Source of the DNA: HGM11412 sp045536025
GTDB taxonomy: Bacteria > Bacillota > Clostridia > Christensenellales > Borkfalkiaceae
Reading direction: 5' to 3'
Assembly: GCA_045536025.1 (NCBI GenBank)
Contig: JAZSMT010000022.1
Span: 1 to 9,361 of the forward strand
Length of the DNA: 9,361 nt
The translations under genes were made by a program, and so were the position numbers. Of the stretch, positions 1 through 6,428 are shown piece by piece. How positions within the stretch are numbered: position 1 is the first letter of the stretch; the number at the start of each line of letters is the position of its first letter. The notes beneath the pieces were generated by a model. That model was not told where the DNA came from, searched no databases, and saw nothing but the letters and a program-made list of their open reading frames with translations.

Positions 1-87
1 ACTTTTAATCATATACTCTCGTATTAAACCTTCTATTTTTCTTATAGAATATTCGTTTCTTTTTGCCTTCTGTACTTTGTTTCTCGT
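1..87 (-). CDS. Possible 5' end of a gene leaving the window, no standard start codon
   Basis: On the minus strand a frame stays open for 29 codons from 87 to the window edge. It reads RNKVQKAKRNEYSIRKIEG and continues LIREYMIKS, a basic, helix-prone composition that looks like a real N-terminus. A good ribosome binding site, AAAAGGA (101-95), sits 7 nt before codon 87-85, but that codon is ACG, not ATG, GTG or TTG, and a TAG precedes it directly. The first standard start in the frame is the ATG at 12-10, which has only a weak GAGAG before it. Two promoter-like sequences at 211-183 and 134-107 point into this frame, which supports a gene here. Possible explanations are a rare ACG start, a sequencing or assembly error (ATG to ACG), a start at the ATG at 12, or a chance open frame. 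I do not recognise the family from so few residues. Confidence 0.35.
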
Positions 88-106
88 CTATATATCCTTT
101 TACAAA

Positions 107-134
107 TATATATACTCTACTATGCAGTTGTCAA
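107..134 (-). promoter_or_regulatory. Putative promoter P2 reading left
   Basis: A perfect -35 box TTGACA (134-129) is followed by a 16-nt spacer and the -10-like TATATA (112-107), part of an alternating TA run that also allows longer spacers. Transcription would start near 100, at or just inside the AAAAGGA ribosome binding site of the putative gene at 87. A transcript from here would therefore have almost no leader. It lies downstream of P1 in the same direction, so the pair would be tandem promoters. The -10 is degenerate and no extended TGn motif is seen. Confidence 0.4.
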
Positions 135-142
135 TCTACGCT

Positions 143-176
143 GTGGGAAAACATCCCACCGCCGTCATAAGACAGC
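143..176 (-). promoter_or_regulatory. Two adjacent hairpins in the leader after promoter P1
   Basis: In the RNA predicted from P1, the first bases form GCTGTC (176-171), loop TTAT, GACGGC (166-161), with one G-U pair. One base later comes GTGGGA (159-154), loop TGTTT, TCCCAC (148-143), a perfect 6-bp stem. Neither is followed by a T-run, so they are not ordinary intrinsic terminators. They could stabilise the 5' end or form part of a small leader regulator. No known riboswitch class is recognisable. Both stems are short, so the regulatory role is inference. Confidence 0.35.
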
Positions 177-182
177 CTATAA

Positions 183-211
183 ATAATATCATTTTGAAAA
201 CTATAAGTCAA
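183..211 (-). promoter_or_regulatory. Putative promoter P1 reading left
   Basis: TTGACT (211-206), a 17-nt spacer and TATTAT (188-183) match the vegetative sigma consensus at five of six positions each, with ideal spacing. Transcription should begin at the G pair at 177-176. Upstream of the -35 lies a very AT-rich stretch (about 228-270) with repeated A and T runs, including the inverted repeat TTTAAAAA / TTTTTAAA at 239-256, which could act as an UP-like or curved element. It sits downstream of the terminator at 305-274 and so would start a new transcription unit leaving the window on the left. Confidence 0.6.
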
Positions 212-273
212 GTATTTTTACACCCAAATAAATATTTTTTTAAAAATTTTTTTAAACAAAAATTATGATAAAT

Positions 274-305
274 AAAGGAGTTTTGCTAAGCCACAAAACC
301 CCTTT
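274..305 (-). terminator. Intrinsic terminator after pgcA, possibly bidirectional
   Basis: Seven bases after the pgcA stop codon, AAAGGGGTTTTG (305-294) pairs with CAAAACTCCTTT (285-274) across an 8-nt loop. This is a 12-bp stem with a single G-U wobble. On the minus strand the tail is ATTTATCATAATTTTTG, T-rich but interrupted. On the plus strand the same hairpin is followed by TATATATTATTTT, so it could also stop transcription from the other side. Its position right after the last gene of the run supports a terminator role. Confidence 0.75.
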
Positions 306-311
306 TATATA

Positions 312-2015
312 TTATTTTAACAACTTTTCAAAGCTAGACGTTAAACTTTCTACTTTTAAGCTTGCGTCGCTTTGACTATCGCCCACTACCGAATAGTAAA
401 TTTTAAGCTTGGGCTCGGTGCCAGACGGTCTTAAACAGATAAACCCACCGCCCTCGATTTCGTAATATAAGCAATTAATGCCAGAATATTCGAGTTTTTC
501 GGTCTTTCCGTTTACAACTCTTTCGCCCGACAAATAGTCGCGCACGGCTGAAATTTCAAAACCGTCAACCAAAACGGTGGAACTACGCATTTTATCAACT
601 ACGGCGTTCATTTCGTCCATAGCGGATAAGCCCTTGTAGCCTATCGACACCGTTTTGTCAATAACGTAGCCGTATTTATTATATAAGGATTGTAAAACCT
701 TATAAACGCTAGTTTTATTATACTCGTAATAGCAAGTCATTTCGGCAAAGAGCATACTTGCCACCACCGCGTCTTTATCCCTTGCGTGCATTCCGCGAAG
801 ATATCCACAGCTCTCTTCAAAACCGAACAAGAATACGTTTGACTTGGTCTTTTCAAAGTTCTTGATTTTTTCGCCGATAAACTTAAAGCCAACGGGAACG
901 TCCATAAGCGTTACGCCGTAATCGTCGCAAATAGGCTTTACCATACCCGTTGAAACGAAGCTTTTAATTACTGCGCCGTTTGAAGGAAGTTTACCCTCCT
1001 CTTTCAATCTTTTTAAAACGTAGTCGGTAAGTAGCACGCCCACCTGATTACCCGTGAGGTTTATAAATTTACCCTCGCCGTCACGTATGGCAACGCCAAG
1101 GCGGTCGCTGTCGGGGTCTGTACCGAAAACGACGTCTGCCCCAATTTTGTCGGCAAGCGAAACGCCAAGCGTCATCGCCTCTTTATTTTCGGGGTTGGGA
1201 ACTTCAACGGTAGAAAAATCTGGGTCTGGCTTTATTTGATTTTCAACTACAGATACGTTAATACCGAGCTTAGAAAGCACTTTGGTAACGGGAATATAGC
1301 CAGTGCCGTGCAAGGGGGTATACACGATTTTAAGGTCTTTACCAACCGCCTTGACGGCATTTTTAGAAAGGGAAAGCTTAGTTAAGGTCTTTACGTATTT
1401 ACCCACGAAGCTTTTACCTAATACCTTTACGCCTTTTTGGGGTTTAATTTCGTTATACTCAGCGCTTTTAACCGAAAAATAATCGGTAATTTGCGAAATA
1501 AAATCAACTACCACTTGAGTAGCTTCAGGGGACATTTGCGCCCCGTCCTCTCCGTAAACCTTATAGCCGTTATATTCTTTGGGGTTGTGGCTAGCGGTAA
1601 TCATAACGCCGGCAATCGCTTTAAAACTTCTTACCGCGTACGAAAGCATAGGCACAGGGCTGGGATTTTCAAATATTTTAACGTTTATGCCGTTTTTAAT
1701 TAAAACGCCTGCCGTTGCCATGGCAAACACGTCGGAATTGCGCCTAGTGTCGTAAGAAATTACAACGCCCCTTTTCATAGCCTTTTCGCCGAGCGTTTTT
1801 ATGTATTCAGCCAAGCCTTTTGTCGCCCTTTTTACCGTGTAAACGTTGAGCATATTCGTTCCAAAGCCTATAAGCCCACGCATGCCCGCCGTACCGAACT
1901 TAAGTTCAGCGCCAAAGCGGTATTCAATCTCTTTATCGTCGTTTTCAATAAGGTTAAGCTCTTGACGAGCCAAATCGTCTTTAAGCCACAACTGATAATT
2001 TCTTATATAATCCAT
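312..2015 (-). CDS. pgcA: Alpha-phosphohexomutase (phosphoglucomutase/phosphomannomutase), PgcA type
   Basis: This cytoplasmic enzyme of the alpha-D-phosphohexomutase superfamily moves a phosphate between C1 and C6 of a hexose, typically glucose-1-P to glucose-6-P, linking glycolysis with nucleotide-sugar and wall-polymer synthesis. All four family motifs are present: the active-site loop TASHNP with phosphoserine S142 (residues 140-145), the metal loop DPDSDR (300-305), the sugar-binding GFEES (398-402) and the phosphate-binding loop RPSGTEP (529-535). The N-terminal segment with KFGTAGMRG (39-47) is typical of the long bacterial PgcA/phosphopentomutase-like branch. The length of 567 aa is close to the roughly 580 of Bacillus PgcA. 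The ATG at 2015 follows GGAGAG (2025-2020) by 4 nt, and only 12 nt separate it from nagA, so the two are surely cotranscribed. Some relatives act as phosphopentomutases or phosphomannomutases, so substrate preference is uncertain; enzyme class is near certain. Confidence 0.93.
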   Translation of the reverse strand: MDYIRNYQLWLKDDLARQELNLIENDDKEIEYRFGAELKFGTAGMRGLIGFGTNMLNVYTVKRATKGLAEYIKTLGEKAMKRGVVISYDTRRNSDVFAMATAGVLIKNGINVKIFENPSPVPMLSYAVRSFKAIAGVMITASHNPKEYNGYKVYGEDGAQMSPEATQVVVDFISQITDYFSVKSAEYNEIKPQKGVKVLGKSFVGKYVKTLTKLSLSKNAVKAVGKDLKIVYTPLHGTGYIPVTKVLSKLGINVSVVENQIKPDPDFSTVEVPNPENKEAMTLGVSLADKIGADVVFGTDPDSDRLGVAIRDGEGKFINLTGNQVGVLLTDYVLKRLKEEGKLPSNGAVIKSFVSTGMVKPICDDYGVTLMDVPVGFKFIGEKIKNFEKTKSNVFLFGFEESCGYLRGMHARDKDAVVASMLFAEMTCYYEYNKTSVYKVLQSLYNKYGYVIDKTVSIGYKGLSAMDEMNAVVDKMRSSTVLVDGFEISAVRDYLSGERVVNGKTEKLEYSGINCLYYEIEGGGFICLRPSGTEPKLKIYYSVVGDSQSDASLKVESLTSSFEKLLK

Positions 2016-2027
2016 AAAACTCTCCGT

Positions 2028-3179
2028 TTATTTTTTATAAATAATTTCACCTTTTCTTACCGTTAAAAGAACCTCGAAAGTTTCTTTGTCAACAACGGCA
2101 AAGTTAGCCTGCTTGCCCACTTTAATTGAGCCTACTTTATCGTATATACCGAGGTTTTTAGCAGGGTTAGCGGTAGCAAAGTCAACAGCCTTTTCAAGCG
2201 GAACGCCAACCGATAAATGCACGTTTTTAACTGCCTCGTTCATTTTAAGAACGCTACCTGCAAGCGTGCCGTCAACAAGCCTTGCCTCGCCGTTTTTAAC
2301 GATAACGAGTTGACCGCCAAGCTCACTCTCACCGTCGGGCATGTGTTTTGCGCGCATACTGTCGGTAATTAAAATTACTTTATCCGAGGGTTTGTTTTTA
2401 ATTACGAACTTAATTGCAGGAACGGACACGTGTATCAAATCGCATATAAGCTCGCACGAAAGTTCGTCCATAATAAGTGCCGAGCCTACCACGCCCACGT
2501 CGCGATGATGAAGCCCCGTTTGAGCGTTATAGGTATGCGTAACGTTAGTCATACCCCACGAAACTGCGTTTTCGCAGTCTTTATACTTAGCACCCGTGTG
2601 AGCAATAGAAGAAACTATCCCCTTCTCTTTTAAAAATTTAACGAGCGCCTCTGCCCCCTCCGTTTCAGGTGCAAGCGATACGATTTTTACGTTATCGCCC
2701 GAATATTCGAGGTATTTTTTCATAACCTCTATCGACGGATTAACAACGTATTCAAGAGGCTGTGCACCAACGTGTTTGGGGGATATGAACGGACCTTCTA
2801 GGTGAACGCCTAAAAGCTCAGCACCCTCTTTCTTATTTAATTTTATGTAATCGTTAACCGCTTTAAGCGCATTTTTGATATTTTCGGGGCTTTGAGTCAT
2901 AGTAGTTGCTAAAAAACCCGTTGTTCCCTCGCTTGCAATAGCGGTTGATATATCCGAAAGCGCATCTATTGTTCCGTCCATAGCGTCTGCTTTCATAGCG
3001 CCGTGAATATGCTCGTCAATAAAGCCGGGCAAAACGAGTGCGTTTTCAGAAATAGTGGCAATCTCATCGTCCACAACGCCTGAACCCAATTCTCTTATAA
3101 GTCCGTTTTCAACGGCAATATCTGTATTTATAATACCTTTACCCTCAACGTATGCGTTGACGTTTTTAAATCCTAACAT
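2028..3179 (-). CDS. nagA: N-acetylglucosamine-6-phosphate deacetylase
   Basis: NagA hydrolyses N-acetylglucosamine-6-phosphate to glucosamine-6-phosphate and acetate in the cytoplasm, the first committed step of amino-sugar use and cell-wall recycling. It is a metal-dependent amidohydrolase. With ATG 3179 as residue 1, the motifs are PGFIDEHIHG with H57 and H59, the HLEGPF block with metal ligand E128, AHTGA with H194, THTYNA with H215, H250, the catalytic aspartate D273 in ITDSM, and GTLAGS (304-309). The 383-aa length matches E. coli NagA (about 382). A GTG at 3191 would add four residues and overlap the previous stop. The ATG at 3179 is preferred because GAGG (3189-3186) stands 6 nt before it and residue MLGFKN starts the usual first strand. 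No nagB or sugar transporter gene is in the window; the deaminase or GlmS route must lie elsewhere. Confidence 0.94.
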   Translation of the reverse strand: MLGFKNVNAYVEGKGIINTDIAVENGLIRELGSGVVDDEIATISENALVLPGFIDEHIHGAMKADAMDGTIDALSDISTAIASEGTTGFLATTMTQSPENIKNALKAVNDYIKLNKKEGAELLGVHLEGPFISPKHVGAQPLEYVVNPSIEVMKKYLEYSGDNVKIVSLAPETEGAEALVKFLKEKGIVSSIAHTGAKYKDCENAVSWGMTNVTHTYNAQTGLHHRDVGVVGSALIMDELSCELICDLIHVSVPAIKFVIKNKPSDKVILITDSMRAKHMPDGESELGGQLVIVKNGEARLVDGTLAGSVLKMNEAVKNVHLSVGVPLEKAVDFATANPAKNLGIYDKVGSIKVGKQANFAVVDKETFEVLLTVRKGEIIYKK

Positions 3180-3185
3180 AATAAA

Positions 3186-3189
3186 CCTC
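3186..3189 (-). promoter_or_regulatory. Ribosome binding site that decides the nagA start
   Basis: GAGG lies 6 nt before the ATG at 3179 and overlaps the TGA stop (3190-3188) of the upstream membrane-protein gene, so translation of nagA is probably coupled to it. The alternative GTG start at 3191 would lie upstream of this site and has no SD of its own, which argues for the ATG. Confidence 0.7.
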
Positions 3190-3592
3190 ACTTAACGTAA
3201 TTTTTAAAAATAGCTTTTTGCTTTTGTATTTCTTTTTCTCTAACGACTTCGAGCGCCGTTTGGTATTTTTTTAGTTTTTTCTTCCAAAGTGGACGAATTA
3301 CGAAAAACCAACTGAGCAGTAAAAGCGAAAATATTGCGACGATAATGGTAGGAACTAACACGCTACCTGAAAATCCTTCCTCTGCAATATATCCAAGAAT
3401 AAGGGGTGTAGCAGTTATAACGAGCATAACCGCGAGAATTATGCAAGAGAAATTTAAAACTTTGCTGTAGGTGATAATATTATTGACTTGCGTAGTGTAA
3501 AACACCCTTTCGCCCACCGCGCGAATCTTTTGCATTTCTTTAGTGGATAATTGCTTTTCCTTTTGTTGCTTAATAAACTCATCTCTGATCAT
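3188..3592 (-). CDS. Small membrane protein of unknown function, two transmembrane helices
   Basis: I do not recognise this 134-aa protein. It has a charged N-terminal helix (residues 1-40, rich in K, E and Q), a first membrane segment at about 45-69 (VLNFSCIILAVMLVI and onward), a short outside turn with EEGFSG, a second segment at about 77-99 (VLVPTIIVAIFSLLLLSWFF), and a strongly basic tail beginning RPLWKKKLKKY. The positive-inside rule places both ends in the cytoplasm as a helical hairpin. The frame stays open further up, to an ATG at 3697, but that part lies inside the uvrA C-terminus. The ATG at 3592 has GGAG 7 nt before it and overlaps uvrA by only 14 nt, so I take it as the start. 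It sits between uvrA and nagA, almost touching both. There are no catalytic motifs, and a role in either repair or sugar metabolism would be a guess. Confidence 0.75.
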   Translation of the reverse strand: MIRDEFIKQQKEKQLSTKEMQKIRAVGERVFYTTQVNNIITYSKVLNFSCIILAVMLVITATPLILGYIAEEGFSGSVLVPTIIVAIFSLLLLSWFFVIRPLWKKKLKKYQTALEVVREKEIQKQKAIFKNYVK

Positions 3593-6413
3593 TTGCTTTC
3601 TCCAAAATCTTTTTAATAAACCTGCCCGTATGGCTTTGCTCATTTTTTGCCACCTCTTCGGGCGTTCCTTTTGCGATAATTCTACCGCCGTCTTCACCGC
3701 CCTCAGGACCTAAATCAACGATATAATCGGCTGTTTTTATAACGTCCAAGTTATGCTCGATAACGATCACCGTATTACCGCCGTCACGAAGCTTATAAAG
3801 TATAGAGATAAGTTTTTGAACGTCGTAAGTCGAAAGACCGGTGGTAGGCTCGTCCAAGATATACAAGGTTTTGCCCGTTGAACGCTTAGAAAGCTCAGTT
3901 GCGAGCTTAACTCTTTGAGCTTCACCGCCCGACAGCGTAGTCGCAGGTTGACCGAGTTTTATATAACCTAAGCCAACGTCTTTAAACGTTTTGATTTTAG
4001 AATAAATTCTTGGCACGCTTTCAAAAAATTCTGTGGCTTCGTCAACCGTCATTTCCAAAACGTCGGATATATTTTTGCCCTTGTATTTAACCTCAAGCGT
4101 TTCTCTGTTATAACGCTTGCCTTTACACACCTCGCACGGCACGAAAACGTCGGGTAAAAAGTGCATTTCGATAGTAATTATACCATCGCCCGAACAATGC
4201 TCGCACCTACCGCCGTGAACGTTAAAACTAAACCTACCCGCGCCGTAGCCCCTTTCTTTAGCGTCTAAAGTGGAGGCAAAAAGCTCGCGGATATAAGTGA
4301 ACACGCCCGTATAGGTTGCAGGGTTACTTCTTGGAGTTTTACCTATGGGAGATTGGTCTATCGCTATTACTTTATCAAAATACTCAAGTCCCTCAACTCC
4401 CTCGCAATCGCCTTTTCTAACTTTAGCGTTATTGAGCTTATCGGCAACGATAGGATATAAAACCTCGTTAATAAGCGAGCTTTTACCGCTACCCGACACT
4501 CCCGTTACGGCAGTAATCACACCTACGGGGAACTCAACGCTTACGTTTTTAAGGTTGTTTTGCTTAGCGCCTATAACCTTTAAAACTCTACCGTCAAGCG
4601 CCGTTCTAAAGGGCGGAATTTCAATTTCGCGCCTACCCGATAGGAAGTCCCCCGTTATTGAATTTTTACAAGAGATTAAGCCGTTTACGTCGCCAGCGTA
4701 CACGATTTCGCCACCGTGAACGCCTGCTTTCGGCCCAATATCTACGATATAGTCGGCTGAGCGTATAGTTTCCTCGTCGTGCTCTACTACTATTAAGGTG
4801 TTACTTAAATCTCTTAACCTTTTAAGCGAGCTTATAAGCCTTTCGTTATCGCGTTGATGAAGTCCGATACTCGGCTCGTCTAAGATATACAAAACACCCG
4901 TCAAACCGCTTCCTATTTGGGTTGCAAGCCTTATTCTTTGCGCCTCACCGCCCGAAAGCGAGCCAGACGCGCGCGAGAGTGTTAGATAGTTAAGCCCTAC
5001 TTCTCTTAAAAAGTTAAGCCTTGCCTTTATTTCCTTTATTACGTTTTTAGATATAATTCGCTCTGTTTCCGTTAATTTTAAGCCGTTGATAAACGAATAT
5101 ATATTTTCTACCGATAAATCGCACAGCTTGTCTATCGAAATACCGCCAACAGTTACGGCAAGCGCTTCCTTTTTAAGCCTTTTGCCACCGCAAGTTTTAC
5201 ACGGCAAAGAGAACATATACTTTTCTATCTCGCTCTTAGTGTAGTCTGACGTCGTTTCGCGATAACGCCTTTCAAGGTTGGGAATAACACCCTCAAAACT
5301 CGAATTAAAACTACCGCTAAAAGTTTTCGTGCTGTATTTCATCTCGATTTTTTCGCCACCGTTGCCGTACAGCAAAATATCTAAGATATTGCGCGGTAAA
5401 TCCTTAATGGGCGTATCCATCGAAAAACCGTAGTATTTAGCAAGCGAATTAAAATACATACTCGCCATACGCCCCGTATCTAAATTCCAACCGGTAATTG
5501 TGAGCGCACCCTCGCTTAATGACTTAGAAGTATCACCTAGCACAAGCTTTTCGTCAACCGCCATTCTAAATCCCAACCCCTTACAATCGGGGCAAGCGCC
5601 AAAGGGGTTATTAAAAGAAAACAACCTCGGCTCAATTTCGGGAAGCGATATACCGCACTCGGGGCAAGCGTAATGAGTTGAATATAAATCTTCTTTTCCA
5701 TCACACTCAATAACGACTAAACCATCGGCAAGTTTTAAGGCGTTTTCAACGCTATCCGTCAAACGTTTCCTTATACCTTCTTTTACGACAAGTCTATCAA
5801 CTACTACGCTGATATTGTGCTTGATATTTTTTTCAAGCTTAATGCTTTCGGATAAATCATAAACTTTTCCGTCGATAGAAACTCTTGCATAGCCCGATTT
5901 TTTATAGCCCTCAAGCTGTTTTTCAAACTCGCCTTTTCTCCCTCTTACTACGGGTGCGTTGATTAAAATCTTGCTACCCTCTTCCATAAGCATTACTCTG
6001 TCAACGATTTCGTCAATCGATTGACGGCGTATCTCTCTTCCACACTCGGGGCAATGCGGAAGCCCTATTTTAGCGTATAAAAGCCTAAAATAATCGTAAA
6101 TTTCGGTAACCGTGCCCACCGTTGAGCGAGGGTTGTTAGAAGTCGTTTTTTGGTCGATTGAAATGGCTGGGGATAAGCCTTGAATTTCATCAACGTCAGG
6201 CTTTTCCATTTGACCTAAAAACTGACGGGCGTAGCTTGATAAACTTTCCATATACTTTCTTTGCCCCTCGGCAAAAATGGTATCGAAAGCAAGCGTGGAC
6301 TTTCCACTTCCCGAAAGCCCCGTAAACACAACGAGCTTATCGCGTGGAATTTCAACGCTAATATTTTTAAGATTATTTTGTTTTGCGCCCTTTACGACTA
6401 TGTTTTTTTCCAT
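3579..6413 (-). CDS. uvrA: Excinuclease ABC subunit A
   Basis: UvrA is the damage sensor of nucleotide excision repair: an ATPase dimer that scans DNA, loads UvrB on the lesion and leaves. The 944-aa protein is full length (E. coli 940). It has two ABC ATPase modules: Walker A GLSGSGKST (32-40) with signature LSGGE (486-490) and Walker B YILDEP (509-514), then Walker A GVSGSGKS (638-645), signature LSGGE (827-831) and Walker B YILDEP (851-856). Zinc modules are visible as C250/C253 with C274/C277 and C737/C740 with C760/C763. Further CxxC pairs at 121/124 and 405/408 probably make a third site, as in other Gram-positive UvrA proteins. One oddity: after the second Walker B the usual TTGLH reads TTGLS (S861), while the first module keeps GLHQRD. 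AAGGA (6424-6420) is 6 nt before the ATG. The gene is 15 nt after uvrB and overlaps the next gene by 14 nt. Confidence 0.98.
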   Translation of the reverse strand: MEKNIVVKGAKQNNLKNISVEIPRDKLVVFTGLSGSGKSTLAFDTIFAEGQRKYMESLSSYARQFLGQMEKPDVDEIQGLSPAISIDQKTTSNNPRSTVGTVTEIYDYFRLLYAKIGLPHCPECGREIRRQSIDEIVDRVMLMEEGSKILINAPVVRGRKGEFEKQLEGYKKSGYARVSIDGKVYDLSESIKLEKNIKHNISVVVDRLVVKEGIRKRLTDSVENALKLADGLVVIECDGKEDLYSTHYACPECGISLPEIEPRLFSFNNPFGACPDCKGLGFRMAVDEKLVLGDTSKSLSEGALTITGWNLDTGRMASMYFNSLAKYYGFSMDTPIKDLPRNILDILLYGNGGEKIEMKYSTKTFSGSFNSSFEGVIPNLERRYRETTSDYTKSEIEKYMFSLPCKTCGGKRLKKEALAVTVGGISIDKLCDLSVENIYSFINGLKLTETERIISKNVIKEIKARLNFLREVGLNYLTLSRASGSLSGGEAQRIRLATQIGSGLTGVLYILDEPSIGLHQRDNERLISSLKRLRDLSNTLIVVEHDEETIRSADYIVDIGPKAGVHGGEIVYAGDVNGLISCKNSITGDFLSGRREIEIPPFRTALDGRVLKVIGAKQNNLKNVSVEFPVGVITAVTGVSGSGKSSLINEVLYPIVADKLNNAKVRKGDCEGVEGLEYFDKVIAIDQSPIGKTPRSNPATYTGVFTYIRELFASTLDAKERGYGAGRFSFNVHGGRCEHCSGDGIITIEMHFLPDVFVPCEVCKGKRYNRETLEVKYKGKNISDVLEMTVDEATEFFESVPRIYSKIKTFKDVGLGYIKLGQPATTLSGGEAQRVKLATELSKRSTGKTLYILDEPTTGLSTYDVQKLISILYKLRDGGNTVIVIEHNLDVIKTADYIVDLGPEGGEDGGRIIAKGTPEEVAKNEQSHTGRFIKKILEKANDQR
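3600..3603 (-). promoter_or_regulatory. Ribosome binding site inside the uvrA end, deciding the next start
   Basis: GGAG stands 7 nt before the ATG at 3592 and lies within the codons for the UvrA C-terminal residues LEKA. It selects the 134-aa form of the small membrane protein over the 169-aa form starting at 3697, and implies coupling to uvrA translation, whose TGA stop is at 3581-3579. Confidence 0.7.
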
Positions 6414-6428
6414 ATTAAGTCCTTAAAT

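Noticed and set aside
77..268. Plus-strand open frame of 63 codons in the left intergenic region
   Set aside because: Low-complexity, very rich in F, I, K and Y, no ribosome binding site, and it runs through the promoters and AT-rich tract that read the other way.
1437..1703. Plus-strand frames opposite pgcA, nagA, uvrA and uvrB
   Set aside because: They are antisense shadows of clearly conserved genes, without ribosome binding sites or recognisable domains.
3593..3697. Longer N-terminus for the small membrane protein
   Set aside because: It lies wholly inside the conserved UvrA C-terminus, and a good ribosome binding site points to the ATG at 3592.
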